NCBI GenBank assembly: GCA_964539925.1
Contig: CAZILB010000220.1
Span: forward strand, 1 to 5,085
Length of the DNA stretch: 5,085 bases
Reading direction: 5' to 3'
Source: DP-20 sp964539925
GTDB taxonomy: Bacteria > Desulfobacterota > Binatia > UBA9968
Below are positions 5,031-5,085 of this stretch, piece by piece. Position 1 is the stretch's first letter. The number at the start of each line of letters is the position of its first letter. A program made the translations under genes and the position numbers. The notes under the pieces are model-generated. The model did no database searches. It saw nothing but the letters and a program-made list of their open reading frames with translations, and was not told where the DNA came from.

Positions 5031-5085
5031 GGTCTCAATGAAAATCATCGCATGGTCTTATACGATCAGAACGCGCGCCCGGCAG

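Larger units (their letters stand above)
4900..5085. other. Upstream region of the operon
   Basis: I find no certain gene here. On the minus strand it would hold the operon's promoter and leader. It is richer in A and T than the genes, as promoter regions often are. It contains the inverted repeats at 5017-5030 and 4920-4942 and a weak promoter candidate, listed separately. Short open frames touch the right edge on both strands but are too short to judge. Confidence 0.5.

Noticed and set aside
5038..5085. Possible start of a divergent plus-strand gene (MKIIAWSYTIRTRARQ, open to the edge)
   Set aside because: Only 16 codons are visible and the upstream GGACGG is a weak ribosome site. A minus-strand frame over the same bases is also open from the edge to a TGA at 5037-5035, so neither can be supported.

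Overview
The window comes from a fairly GC-rich bacterial chromosome, most likely a proteobacterium. I base that on codon use, Shine-Dalgarno-type ribosome sites, a DUF3309-like micro-protein and a two-domain KaiC-like ATPase next to a histidine kinase. I cannot name a genus. Every gene I can support lies on the minus strand, so transcription runs from high to low coordinates.

The main content is a tight four-gene operon at 4899-844. In transcription order it encodes a 147-residue helical protein of unknown function, a 522-residue double-domain KaiC-like RecA-fold ATPase, a 548-residue soluble PAS histidine kinase, and a 132-residue single-domain response regulator. The junctions are an ATGA overlap, a 9-base gap and an 8-base overlap, so the four products are probably made together. 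No KaiA or KaiB homologue is present in the window. The layout recalls the cyanobacterial KaiC-SasA-RpaA output path, but the kinase has a PAS domain instead of the KaiB-like sensor domain of SasA, and the regulator has no DNA-binding domain. A KaiC-gated phosphorelay that acts through protein contacts is the simplest reading; this is inference.

Three residue-level oddities stand out. The first KaiC domain lacks the tandem catalytic glutamates while the second keeps them. The KaiC phosphosite pair Ser-Thr is Ser-Phe here. The kinase ends in what looks like a GGDEF-type fold that has lost its GGDEF signature. A nine-G tract sits at the junction of the first two genes and also serves as the ribosome site of the ATPase gene.

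Downstream, 562-843 is non-coding with several inverted repeats. Positions 481-561 encode a 26-residue hydrophobic micro-protein related to DUF3309. Positions 216-480 are non-coding with three hairpins. Positions 1-215 hold the start of an unrecognised small gene that runs off the left edge. Positions 4900-5085 are the operon's upstream region, with a candidate promoter and a perfect short inverted repeat.
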